A DNA stretch of 25,128 bases, from contig JAOZQB010000013.1 of assembly GCA_029932445.1 (NCBI GenBank), positions 1 through 25,128 on the forward strand, given 5' to 3'. Below the pieces are notes generated by a model. It was given only the letters and a program-made list of their open reading frames with translations, searched no databases and was not told the DNA's origin. This document shows positions 16,878 to 24,895 of the stretch, piece after piece. The stretch comes from Bacteroidales bacterium. Lineage in GTDB: Bacteria > Bacteroidota > Bacteroidia > Bacteroidales > JAADGE01. How positions within the stretch are numbered: position 1 is the stretch's first letter; every line of letters begins with the position of its first letter. The position numbers were made by a program, and so were the translations under genes.

Positions 16878-17679
16878 AATTTATTCTTTTATAATGTTTA
16901 GGTATTACGAATTTAGCAGAAATATTCTTGTCCGGTACTATATTTTTATAATTTAATACAGCACTTCCCGTTGTAATATTATTTTTAAAATTTATGATTA
17001 TTTTATACGGAAACATTTTTGAGTTTAATTGTTTAAATTCTGAATAATTAAATTCTGCAAAATTTGAATTATCCGTTAAAGCTAATTTATTTTTTTTTAA
17101 ATAATAATCTCTGTTAATATTCAGTAAATGATTATATTTTATCGAATGTTCCGTATATTCATTTTGTAAAAGGAATAAACTGTCATTTTCCGAGAATGAA
17201 TAATTTTCAATTTTTTCGGTAATCGGATAAGTAAAAATTTTGTTTGTTAAACAGCTTTCGATGATTTTGTAATTAAAAGAAAAACCGTATTTGTTTTTTA
17301 AATAATCATAATTTTCTTCAAAATAATTATTATTTATTTTATCAATATATTTTATACTGTCGGTTGTTAATAAAATTCGTGCAAGTTCAATACCCATAAA
17401 AGGTCGAAGCGTAATCCAAATAAAGGTATCTTTTTTTATTTTAATGATTCCTTTTAAGGGTAACTTTTGTTTTTTATCAGAATATGTTCCGTAAAAGCCG
17501 GCCGAAAATGTTTGAAATTGTAATGCTTCTGATTTAACATTTTTTGTTATTTTACTTATTTTCAGGTTTTCGGATTTTTCCGGTTTTTTAACATTTTTCT
17601 TAAAAATATTACAACTGAAAAAACCGGATACAAAAATTATTAAAATTCCGTATTTTACGTTTTTATTTAAGGACATCAT
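16870..17679 (-). CDS. DUF4292-like lipoprotein
   Basis: 269 aa from the first ATG (17679; a second ATG follows directly at 17676). The longer frame's TTG at 17682 is unlikely. N-terminal lipoprotein signal with lipobox FFSC (Cys about 23), so it is predicted to be lipidated and carried to the outer or inner membrane. The rest is beta-strand rich, with FQTFSAGFYGTYSDKKQKLPLKGIIKIKKD followed later by IWITLRPFMGIELARILLTTDSIKYID, which is like the DUF4292 family and reminiscent of the LolA/LolB lipoprotein-carrier fold (U-shaped beta sheet). That similarity is from memory, and the role is unproven. Its start overlaps the TPR gene end by 17 bases, and its end overlaps the EnvC-like start by 8 bases, so the three proteins are translationally coupled. 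The constant neighbourhood suggests envelope assembly. Confidence 0.8.
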   Translation of the reverse strand: MMSLNKNVKYGILIIFVSGFFSCNIFKKNVKKPEKSENLKISKITKNVKSEALQFQTFSAGFYGTYSDKKQKLPLKGIIKIKKDTFIWITLRPFMGIELARILLTTDSIKYIDKINNNYFEENYDYLKNKYGFSFNYKIIESCLTNKIFTYPITEKIENYSFSENDSLFLLQNEYTEHSIKYNHLLNINRDYYLKKNKLALTDNSNFAEFNYSEFKQLNSKMFPYKIIINFKNNITTGSAVLNYKNIVPDKNISAKFVIPKHYKRINFE

Positions 17680-19174
17680 CAATTGTTATGTTCTGAAAGT
17701 TATCAATTTTATTTTGTAATTTTTTTGTATTATTTCCGTTTATTTGTGCTTGTTTCCAATAGCTTAGAGCTTTTTGTTTTTTGTTTACCGCAAATAATAA
17801 GTCGCCGTAAAGCTCATAAATTTTTATTTCTTTATTCTTATGCTTTAAAATGATTTCTGCAAGCGTTAATGCCTTGTCAAATTGTTTTGTTTTTTTATAA
17901 ATTAATGTCAAATATAAATTAAACTGATCTAATAAATTTGGATTTTGAATAATTAAATTTTTACCGGATTTTAAATATTTCTCTGCCTCTTGATAATTTT
18001 TTAATTTGTACTCTGCAATACCTTTATAAAGATAAATTTTCGGTTGATTCGGAAAATAAGTTAAATATTTTTCAGTATCTTTTGATAAATTATTAAAATC
18101 CTTGATATCATAGGTTAAGCTAAACAACATTATGAGCATATTAAAATCGGACGGATTTAATTCAACCGTTCTTCTAATGTACGGAATTGCTTTTTCTTTG
18201 TTATTTTCATCGATATAATATTCTGCTAATAAGGTATTTGCCATAATTTCATCTGTATTATTTTTATATAATTCGTTAAGAAGTTCAAAATATTCATTTT
18301 TCGGAAAATTTCGATATCTTCCGGATACTAACAAATTATATTTCTTAATAAATTCCAAATCAGATGAAATTAATTTTTTTGTTGTTTTAAAATATTCATC
18401 ATGGTTCCCTGTTTTTCGACAAAATAAAGCATATGAAAGATTAACATCCGTATTATCAGGATATTCATTTAGCAATTTATTATATATTTTTTCTGCATTA
18501 ACTATCTGATTTACTGAATAATAATATTCAGCTGCCATTCCTTGATAACGTATTTCAGCCGGATATTTTCGGCTTAATTGAGATACGGTTTGTTCAGCTT
18601 TATTATAATTTTTTACTTTTAAATAAAGGTTAAATAATTTTTCGGCTGTTTCCGGTGAATATCCGGTTAGCTTTTGTTTTTGTTCATAAACGGAAATTAA
18701 ATTATTTATATCTTTATTTTCGGTATAAATATGAATTAATTTTTCATACAGTAATTCTTTATACTCTGTTTTTTTTACTAAACTTTCATAAATAATAAGT
18801 GCGGCTTTTTGTTTTCCTGTTTTATTTAATAAGTCGGCTTTTTCAAGATTATACCAAAAATTATCGGGCTGTAATTCAACAGCCCTTACAGCATAAGAAG
18901 ATGCCGTTTCATAATCTTTCTTTGCAATAAATATACTTGCAAGATAAAATTCAGAAGCTGCACTTTCAGGATTAATTTCCATTGCTGTTATATATTGTTC
19001 CGATGCTTTTTCAAAGTTTCCGTTTAAGCGATTTTTATTTGCTGCATCAAACAGATAAATAAATTCCAGTTCCTTTTTTTGAGCATCTTTTTCAGAAACA
19101 GCAGACTTTTTTAATATCGAACAAGATGTTGAAATGATAATTAATAATGATATGAAAACATATTTTAATTTCAT
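17663..19174 (-). CDS. Tetratricopeptide-repeat lipoprotein
   Basis: 503 aa, ATG start. Lipoprotein signal sequence with lipobox STSC (Cys18). Nearly all the remainder is made of 34-residue helix-turn-helix TPR units, e.g. GNFEKASEQYITAMEINPESAASEFYLASI, DYETASSYAVRAVELQPDNFWYNLEKADLL and KNYQEAEKYLKSGKNL, about 10-12 units in all. TPR proteins are scaffolds for protein-protein contact; no enzymatic residues are seen. It lies 7 bases after the nucleotidyltransferase and overlaps the DUF4292-like gene. The arrangement TPR lipoprotein, DUF4292-like, EnvC-like is one I recall as conserved in Bacteroidetes, which makes it a likely member of one envelope complex or pathway, though the complex itself is inferred. 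Confidence 0.85.
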   Translation of the reverse strand: MKLKYVFISLLIIISTSCSILKKSAVSEKDAQKKELEFIYLFDAANKNRLNGNFEKASEQYITAMEINPESAASEFYLASIFIAKKDYETASSYAVRAVELQPDNFWYNLEKADLLNKTGKQKAALIIYESLVKKTEYKELLYEKLIHIYTENKDINNLISVYEQKQKLTGYSPETAEKLFNLYLKVKNYNKAEQTVSQLSRKYPAEIRYQGMAAEYYYSVNQIVNAEKIYNKLLNEYPDNTDVNLSYALFCRKTGNHDEYFKTTKKLISSDLEFIKKYNLLVSGRYRNFPKNEYFELLNELYKNNTDEIMANTLLAEYYIDENNKEKAIPYIRRTVELNPSDFNMLIMLFSLTYDIKDFNNLSKDTEKYLTYFPNQPKIYLYKGIAEYKLKNYQEAEKYLKSGKNLIIQNPNLLDQFNLYLTLIYKKTKQFDKALTLAEIILKHKNKEIKIYELYGDLLFAVNKKQKALSYWKQAQINGNNTKKLQNKIDNFQNITIDDVLK

Positions 19175-19181
19175 TAATTTA

Positions 19182-20177
19182 TTATCTTAAAATATTATAA
19201 TCACCGATACTTAAATCATCTTTCGGTTTATTAATGACAACATGGTTACCGATCATTGAATTTGAAAAAACAGCTTCGGTTATACTACAATTATTTTGAA
19301 TTATCGAATTACTGATGACCGAATTTTTAATTAATGTGTTTTTTCCTACAGAAACATAAGGTCCTACAACTGAGTTATTTATAATCGCACCGGCATCAAT
19401 AAAACACGGTTGGATAATAACGGAATAATTTTGTTCGACGGTTTCTGAAATTTTATTGCCTTGATGATGCAAAATTCTTTGATTTGTATACACTGTTGCA
19501 TCTTTGTTACCGCAATCTAACCATTCTGTGACTGTTGCCGATTTAAAATTAATATTTTTATTTTTCATATTTTCAAGTGCATCAGTTAATTGATATTCGT
19601 TATTTCCGCGTATATCATTATCAATTAAGTATTTCAATTCTTTTTCTAATCTTTCTCCTTCTTTAAAATAATAAATTCCGATTATGGCTTCGTCGGAAAC
19701 AAAGGTTTCGGGCTTTTCGATAAAATCTGTTATATATCCGTTTTCATCTTTTTTAACGACTCCGAATGCTTCGGGATTATCAACTTGTTTTGTCCAAATA
19801 ACGGAGCTTGTATCTTCGTCAAGATTAAAATCGGCTTTAAAGAGGGTATCAGCAAATGCTACGATGATTTTTCCCTTCAGTGAAGGTTCGGCACAATAAA
19901 TGGCATGCCCTGTTCCGAGCGCTTCTTTTTGGTAATAAATGATACCTTTTGCTCCGAGATTTTCGGCAATTTTAAGTAGTTTTTCTTCAACATCCTTTCC
20001 GAAATCACCGATTATAAATCCTATTTCATCAATTTTTGATTTTGATACTTTTGTTATTTCTTCCGCAAGTCGTTGAACAATCGGAATTCCGGCAATCGGG
20101 ATTAAAGGTTTCGGAATTGTTAAAGTATGAGGTCGCATACGTTTGCCCATTCCGGCCATCGGTATAATTAATTTCAT
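19182..20177 (-). CDS. Sugar-1-phosphate nucleotidyltransferase (NTP transferase fold plus left-handed beta-helix)
   Basis: 331 aa, ATG start. The N-terminal Rossmann-like domain (1-235) carries the signature MAGMGKRMRPHTLTIPKP (7-24; G-x-G-x-R-x-R-P...K-P), a metal-binding region VAFADT (Asp110), EAFGVV (136-141), IEKP (153-156), NNEYQLTDAL (192-201) and EWLDCGN (218-224). The C-terminal stretch 250-330 has hexapeptide-type repeats (IIQPCFIDAGAIINNSVVGP, VISNSIIQNN), forming a left-handed beta-helix. It transfers a nucleotide (dTTP or UTP) to a sugar 1-phosphate to make activated sugar for cell-surface polysaccharides; the base and sugar cannot be decided from sequence alone. It is the first gene after a 76-base gap and probably leads the envelope operon with the TPR, DUF4292-like and EnvC-like genes. 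Confidence 0.88.
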   Translation of the reverse strand: MKLIIPMAGMGKRMRPHTLTIPKPLIPIAGIPIVQRLAEEITKVSKSKIDEIGFIIGDFGKDVEEKLLKIAENLGAKGIIYYQKEALGTGHAIYCAEPSLKGKIIVAFADTLFKADFNLDEDTSSVIWTKQVDNPEAFGVVKKDENGYITDFIEKPETFVSDEAIIGIYYFKEGERLEKELKYLIDNDIRGNNEYQLTDALENMKNKNINFKSATVTEWLDCGNKDATVYTNQRILHHQGNKISETVEQNYSVIIQPCFIDAGAIINNSVVGPYVSVGKNTLIKNSVISNSIIQNNCSITEAVFSNSMIGNHVVINKPKDDLSIGDYNILR

Positions 20178-20232
20178 TTTTTTTATTTTATAATGTTAAA
20201 AGTACTTGATGATTTGATTAATTATATTTTGT

Positions 20233-20260
20233 AAAAGTTTTAAAATCTGAATTTTAAAAC
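20233..20260 (-). terminator. Putative weak terminator of ruvB
   Basis: GTTTTAAAAT (20237-20246) and ATTTTAAAAC (20251-20260) form a perfect 10-base stem with a CTGA loop that includes the ruvB stop codon. On the minus strand it is followed by TTTTAC. The stem is almost purely A-T, so termination may be partial. Confidence 0.45.
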
Positions 20261-21264
20261 AACTGATTCTGATTATTATAATTAATTTTTCCGAGATGTT
20301 TGTATGCGGCTTCGGTCACTTCCCGACCGCGCATCGTTCGTTTTATAAAACCTTCCATTATTAAAAACGGCTCATAAACTTCTTCTATTGTTCCTCCGTC
20401 TTCTCCTACCGCCGTAGCAATCGTATTAATTCCCACCGGTCCGCCGCCGAATTTATCAATAATTGTGGTCAATATTTTATTATCCATTTCATCGAGCCCT
20501 TTTTTGTCAATATTGAGGGCATCCAATGAATATTTTGCAATTTCCAAATCAATTTTTCCGTTGCCTTTCACTTGAGCAAAATCTCTGACTCGGCGTAATA
20601 ATGCATTTGCAATACGCGGTGTTCCGCGACTTCTTCGAGCAATTTCAACCGCCGCATTTTCTTTTATTTCAACATTTAATATATTAGAAGAACGCTTTAT
20701 AATTGTTGTCAGAACATCCGCATTATAATATTCCAGTAAAAATTTAATACCGAATCTTGCTCTTAGCGGAGACGTTAATAATCCGGCACGTGTAGTTGCA
20801 CCGACCAAAGTAAAATTATTTAATGTCAATTGTAATGAACGCGCTGCCGGTCCTTTATCGATCATAATATCAATGCGAAAATCTTCCATTGCCGAATACA
20901 AATATTCTTCTATAACCGGCGATAAACGGTGAATTTCATCAATAAAAAGGACATCATTTTCTTCCAGATTTGTTAATAATCCGGCAAGATCTCCGGGTTT
21001 ATCAAGCACCGGACCTGATGTTATTTTCATACTGACACCCAGTTCATTCGCTATAATATTAGATAAGGTTGTTTTACCCAATCCGGGCGGACCGTGCAAC
21101 AACACATGGTCGAGTGCTTCGTCACGCATTTTTGCTGCTTCTACGAAGATTTTCAGATTTTCGAGGATTTTTGCTTGTCCTTTAAAATCGGAAAATTGAG
21201 CGGGTCTTAATTGTTGCTCAAAAATTTCTTCTGCCTGTGATATTTCATTTTCTCTTATATCCAA
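20254..21264 (-). CDS. ruvB: Holliday junction branch migration helicase RuvB
   Basis: 336 aa, standard length. It is the hexameric AAA+ motor that, with RuvA, drives branch migration of Holliday junctions. Walker A GPPGLGKT (58-65), Walker B VLFIDEIH (105-112), sensor 1 GATTRAG (155-161), arginine finger region SPLRARFG (165-172), sensor 2 SRGTPRIAN (212-220) and the C-terminal winged helix with FGGGPVG and RTMRGRE are all present and intact. The start is a TTG that follows immediately after the TAA of the upstream gene (TAATTG). The next in-frame Met lies well inside the N-terminal ATPase region, so TTG is the only sensible start, and translation probably depends on coupling to the preceding gene. 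ruvA and ruvC are not in the window. Confidence 0.97.
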   Translation of the reverse strand: MDIRENEISQAEEIFEQQLRPAQFSDFKGQAKILENLKIFVEAAKMRDEALDHVLLHGPPGLGKTTLSNIIANELGVSMKITSGPVLDKPGDLAGLLTNLEENDVLFIDEIHRLSPVIEEYLYSAMEDFRIDIMIDKGPAARSLQLTLNNFTLVGATTRAGLLTSPLRARFGIKFLLEYYNADVLTTIIKRSSNILNVEIKENAAVEIARRSRGTPRIANALLRRVRDFAQVKGNGKIDLEIAKYSLDALNIDKKGLDEMDNKILTTIIDKFGGGPVGINTIATAVGEDGGTIEEVYEPFLIMEGFIKRTMRGREVTEAAYKHLGKINYNNQNQLF

Positions 21265-22815
21265 TTATTTATCTTTTATTTTTTGTCCGTCAATTTTATA
21301 TATTTTTCCGCCTTTATATTCCGTAACAGTATCTAAATCACCTTCTTTAGTATATTTTTTCCATTTTTTTACCTTTTGTCCGAACGAATAATATCTTATT
21401 TCCTTAACGATACCGTTCGGATAATAATAAACATGTTTTCCGTCAGGATAATTCTCTAAAAAGTGTCCTTTAAACAGTTCATTTCCTTCGTTATCAAAAG
21501 CTTTCCATTCACCGTCTTTTTTTCCCGAAACATAGCTTCCTGTTTCGGTATAATCATTTACAACAGTTTTCCATTTGCCGCTTTTTAATCCGTATATATA
21601 ATTTCCCGCAGATAAAGTATCACTTTCTTCCGTCAATTCATAAAATTTTCCTGTTTCTTTTCCTTTATCAAACTTCCCTTTTCTTCGTATGTTTTTGTTA
21701 TCGTAATACCAAATCCATATTCCTTGAGGTTTTCCGTTTTTATAAGCACCTTTTTGTTCAATATTTCCGGATTTATAATAAAACAACCAAGGACCTGTTT
21801 TTTTTCCGTTTATAAATTTTCCTTCAGATCGAATTTTTCCGTCAGAATATAAAAATTTCCAATCTCCTTGTTTTTTTCCTTCTTTATCAATACGTCCTTC
21901 TCCTAATTTAATGCCTTTTTCAGAAAATGATTCCGAGTTTATAATATTCCCTTTTTCATTGAATATTTTATGAATACCAACCGGTTTTTCATCAATATAT
22001 GCACCTATTTTTTTTAATTTTCCGTCTGCAAAATACTCTTTTTTTAGTTTTAAATTCGTTTTTTCTTTTTCGTCTTTAGATAATACTTGTTTTTTTCCGT
22101 TAATATAATATTCTTCTTTAATTAATTCACCGTAGGGATTGTATTCTCTGTAATATCCGTTAAGTGTATCATTTAGATAATTCGCATAAATATGTAATTT
22201 ATCATTTCCGTAAAAGGTTTTCCAAATACCTTGTTTTCTGCCTTTTGTATCTGTTCTGTTAATTCTGTCGGAACTTAATAAATTATTGTATGAATATTTT
22301 AATATTAAAATGATATTGCCTGTTTCATCATAATGCTTTTCATAGCCGTTTTTATAATTTTTTTCATATTCAATCGTTTTCTCCAACTTTCCTCTATCAG
22401 TATAATAATACGATTTTCCGTTTTTTTCTCCGTTTACGTATAATTCTTTTGAAATTAACACATTTCCCGTATAATCGGAATCATTTACAAATTTGTACGT
22501 TTTATAGTAACCGCTTTTTATACCATTCTTATAATCAATGACTTCGGTAAGATGACCGGCTCTGTCGAAAAATCGCCAGATGCTGTCTAATTTATCATTT
22601 TTTCTGTATCCTTCTGATTTTAATATTTTATCCGGATAATAAGATTTCCAATAACCGACCGGTTTACCGTTTTTAAATGTTCCTTCGCTTGAAAGTGTTC
22701 CGTCGGGATAATAAAATTTATTATAACCGTTTGGGTTTATCTTTTGCGAAAAAGAATTGACTGTAAAAAGGATAAATCCTAAATTTAATATGATATATTT
22801 TAATTTATAATTCAT
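21265..22815 (-). CDS. Exported MORN/YwqK-type repeat protein
   Basis: 516 aa, ATG start. Signal peptide about 1-23 (ending SFSQ). The rest is a run of about 18 degenerate repeats of roughly 20-24 residues, in the style GxWxxYYxDGxLxxEGxYxNGKxxG, e.g. YYPDGTLSSEGTFKNGKPVG, KSYYPDKILKSEGYRKNDKL, YSDGKIRSEGKFINGKKTG and YYKSGNIEQKGAYKNGKPQG. This is the MORN-like pattern annotated as the YwqK family (sometimes labelled toxin-antitoxin YwqK antitoxin). In Bacteroidetes it occurs in many stand-alone exported proteins, and the name does not show an antitoxin role: no toxin gene is adjacent. Beta-hairpin repeats suggest a binding surface. The start codon shares one base with the nadA stop (TAATG), and the stop abuts the ruvB start, so the three genes form one transcription unit. 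Confidence 0.85.
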   Translation of the reverse strand: MNYKLKYIILNLGFILFTVNSFSQKINPNGYNKFYYPDGTLSSEGTFKNGKPVGYWKSYYPDKILKSEGYRKNDKLDSIWRFFDRAGHLTEVIDYKNGIKSGYYKTYKFVNDSDYTGNVLISKELYVNGEKNGKSYYYTDRGKLEKTIEYEKNYKNGYEKHYDETGNIILILKYSYNNLLSSDRINRTDTKGRKQGIWKTFYGNDKLHIYANYLNDTLNGYYREYNPYGELIKEEYYINGKKQVLSKDEKEKTNLKLKKEYFADGKLKKIGAYIDEKPVGIHKIFNEKGNIINSESFSEKGIKLGEGRIDKEGKKQGDWKFLYSDGKIRSEGKFINGKKTGPWLFYYKSGNIEQKGAYKNGKPQGIWIWYYDNKNIRRKGKFDKGKETGKFYELTEESDTLSAGNYIYGLKSGKWKTVVNDYTETGSYVSGKKDGEWKAFDNEGNELFKGHFLENYPDGKHVYYYPNGIVKEIRYYSFGQKVKKWKKYTKEGDLDTVTEYKGGKIYKIDGQKIKDK

Positions 22816-23801
22816 TATGACAAATCTAACATTCTTTTTATCGGTTTGTATGCTTTTTTTCTGATTTCTTCGTCAATTAATATTTCCGGTTGTTCATATT
22901 TTAAACAGGTAAATAATTTTTCTGTTGAATTTAACTTCATAAACTCACATTCGCTGCAAGCACATTCAGCATCTTCTCCGGGCGCAGGAATAAAAAATTT
23001 GTCGGGAGATTCTTTTTTCATTTCATGAATAACACCCGGTTCGGTTGCTACAATAAACGTTTTAGCCTGATTCTTTTTTGTATAATTTATAAGAGCAGAA
23101 GTTGATCCTACAAATTCGGAAATTGTAACAATAGGTTTCGGACATTCCGGATGTGCAATGATAATTGCTTCCGGATTTAATTTCTTTTGTTCCAAAATAC
23201 CTTCAAGTGAAAATTCGCTGTGAACATGGCAAGCACCGTCCCAAATTATCATTTTTCTGCCTGTTAAACTACTGATATAATTTCCCAGATTACGATCAGG
23301 ACCGAAAATAATCTTTTCATTTTCCGGAATTGAATTGACAATTTTAACGGCATTGCTTGATGTACAAACAATATCTGTTAAAGCTTTCACTTTTGCCGTT
23401 GTATTAACATACGAAATTACCGTATGATTCGGATGCTTTTTAATAAATTCCTCAAAATCTTTATCAGGACAAGAATCTGCAAGTGAGCATCCGGCATTTA
23501 AATCCGGTAAAATAACTTTTTTATTCGGAGATAATATTTTAGCTGTTTCTGCCATAAAATGAACACCTACAAAAACGATAATATCAGCTGAAGTTTCTGC
23601 AGCTTTTTGTGAAAGGGCTAAACTGTCACCGACAAAATCGGCAATATCCTGAATTAATCCGTCAACATAATAATGTGCAAGAATTACGGCATTCTTTTCT
23701 TTTTTAAGTTTTTGGATTTCGTTTATCAAATTTAAATTTTTATCAGATTCATCCAAGGCAATAAATCCTGTTTTTATAATTTGCTCATTTATTGTTTTCA
23801 T
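22815..23801 (-). CDS. nadA: Quinolinate synthase A
   Basis: 328 aa, ATG start. It condenses iminoaspartate with dihydroxyacetone phosphate to make quinolinate for de novo NAD synthesis, using a 4Fe-4S cluster. The three homologous domains are visible: AHYYVDGLIQDIADFVGDSL (42-61), NTTAKVKALTDIVCTSSNA (133-151) and the C-terminal HPECPKP and ATEPGVIHEM region. Cluster ligands are expected at Cys105 (AGCSLADSC), Cys191 (GACHVH) and one Cys of the CACSEC group (280-285). Length and motifs are normal. nadB and nadC are not adjacent, so the pathway genes are scattered. It is the first gene of the long minus-strand block, with an AT-rich 530-base gap upstream shared with divergent rpiB. Confidence 0.97.
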   Translation of the reverse strand: MKTINEQIIKTGFIALDESDKNLNLINEIQKLKKEKNAVILAHYYVDGLIQDIADFVGDSLALSQKAAETSADIIVFVGVHFMAETAKILSPNKKVILPDLNAGCSLADSCPDKDFEEFIKKHPNHTVISYVNTTAKVKALTDIVCTSSNAVKIVNSIPENEKIIFGPDRNLGNYISSLTGRKMIIWDGACHVHSEFSLEGILEQKKLNPEAIIIAHPECPKPIVTISEFVGSTSALINYTKKNQAKTFIVATEPGVIHEMKKESPDKFFIPAPGEDAECACSECEFMKLNSTEKLFTCLKYEQPEILIDEEIRKKAYKPIKRMLDLS

Positions 23802-24331
23802 TATATATATTATTATTATATTTAAATTTAAAAATTAATGATAATGATTATAGTCGGTTAATTATTTTATAAAAAAAGGGCTAATAATTTGCTTTTTTAA
23901 AAGTTAAAAGTTTATGTACAGATATTTCTCGAATTGTTAAATACTAATATTTTGATTTATAGATTATAATACAATCTTTTTAACAGTTGTTAATTCTTTT
24001 TTTATCCGGAAATATTTAATAAATTTTGATCTTTTTTGTGTTAATGAATTGTTTAAATATTTAGAGAAAAATTAATAAATAAACTTGTAATATTTATGTT
24101 TTTTTCTATATTGATATTTTGATTTTCTTTGCAAAAATAATTTTTAATATTCTTTATTAAAATTATAAACACATTATTAAAAAACGAATAAAATTTCAAT
24201 TTATTGATAATTAAATTATTGTCATAAGTTATTAACAATACGATAAAATTAATTCTATAAATTGTTTTTTTATAAAATACTGATTAATAAATAATTATAT
24301 AATTTAACTGTCTTTTAAAAAAAGTAAAGTT
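23802..24331. other. Very AT-rich divergent intergenic region between nadA and rpiB
   Basis: 530 bases of strikingly AT-rich sequence separate nadA (minus) and rpiB (plus), so both promoters should be here. The minus strand contains TATTTTTG (complement of about 24131-24140), matching the TAnnTTTG -7 consensus, which would give nadA a leader of more than 300 bases; this is weak evidence. A 61-codon minus frame (24053-24238) is rich in Asn/Ile/Lys as expected by chance in such DNA and is not called. No clear DnaA box cluster was seen. Confidence 0.45.
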
Positions 24332-24769
24332 ATGAAAAAAATAGCATTTGCCTGCGATCATGCAGGTTATAAAACCAAACAATTTTTGATAAAGAAATTA
24401 ACAAAAGACGGCTGTGAAATAAAAGATTTCGGTACCTTTTCGGAAGAAAGTGTTGATTATCCGGATTTTGCACATCCGATGGCTGCTGCCGTAGAAGAAG
24501 GTAAATTTGATTTGGGAATATCGCTTTGCGGAAGCGGAAACGGTATTAATATGACGGCAAATAAACATCAGAAAATACGATCGGCACTTTGTTGGAATAC
24601 CGAAATTTCAAAACTGGCACGATTGCATAATGATGCAAATGTGTGTGCTTTACCAGCTCGCTTTGTTTCGGAAGACGAAGCTCTTGAAATAGTTACTGTT
24701 TTTTTAAATACCGATTTTGAAGGCGGAAGACATATTAAGAGAATTGAAAAAATCCCTCTGAAAAACTAA
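24332..24769 (+). CDS. rpiB: Ribose-5-phosphate isomerase B
   Basis: 145 aa, ATG start, full length for the RpiB/LacAB family. It interconverts ribose 5-phosphate and ribulose 5-phosphate in the pentose phosphate pathway. ACDHAGY (7-13) gives the substrate-binding Asp9 and His10. SLCGSGNG (64-71) carries the catalytic base Cys66 and anion-binding loop. ARLHNDAN (96-103) supplies His99 for ring opening. VDYPDFAHP (41-49) is also characteristic. The Cys at position 66 favours RpiB over the LacA/LacB branch. It stands alone on the plus strand; the next 13-base inverted repeat may end its transcript. Confidence 0.96.
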   Translation: MKKIAFACDHAGYKTKQFLIKKLTKDGCEIKDFGTFSEESVDYPDFAHPMAAAVEEGKFDLGISLCGSGNGINMTANKHQKIRSALCWNTEISKLARLHNDANVCALPARFVSEDEALEIVTVFLNTDFEGGRHIKRIEKIPLKN

Positions 24770-24810
24770 CCCACTATGGATTGAAAATTCGGAGGTTTGA
24801 TAACAAACAC

Positions 24811-24895
24811 TGATAGTCATCGTATCACTATTTTAATTTAAGTGAAACTGATTTGCATTTAATCCTCTGTTTATCAACCAAATGATACGATGACT
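24811..24895 (+). repeat. Hairpin-type dispersed repeat with perfect 13-base arms downstream of rpiB
   Basis: AGTCATCGTATCA (24815-24827) and TGATACGATGACT (24883-24895) are exact reverse complements separated by 55 bases. The left half is repeated, with degradation, at 1034-1090. No T-run follows the right arm, so it is not a classical terminator. It could be a REP/MITE-like intergenic repeat or a large hairpin protecting the rpiB transcript end. Confidence 0.6.

Noticed and set aside
21265..22815. Antitoxin role implied by the YwqK-type label of the repeat protein
   Set aside because: There is a signal peptide and no partner toxin gene; neighbours are nadA and ruvB, so the label is not informative.
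24053..24238. 61-codon minus-strand open frame in the nadA-rpiB gap
   Set aside because: Composition (Asn, Ile, Lys, Phe) is what AT-rich DNA gives by chance, and the frame has no motif or promoter.
23802..24331. Replication origin (oriC) in the AT-rich gap
   Set aside because: Only loose matches such as TTATTAACA were seen, no cluster of TTATNCACA boxes and no dnaA gene nearby.
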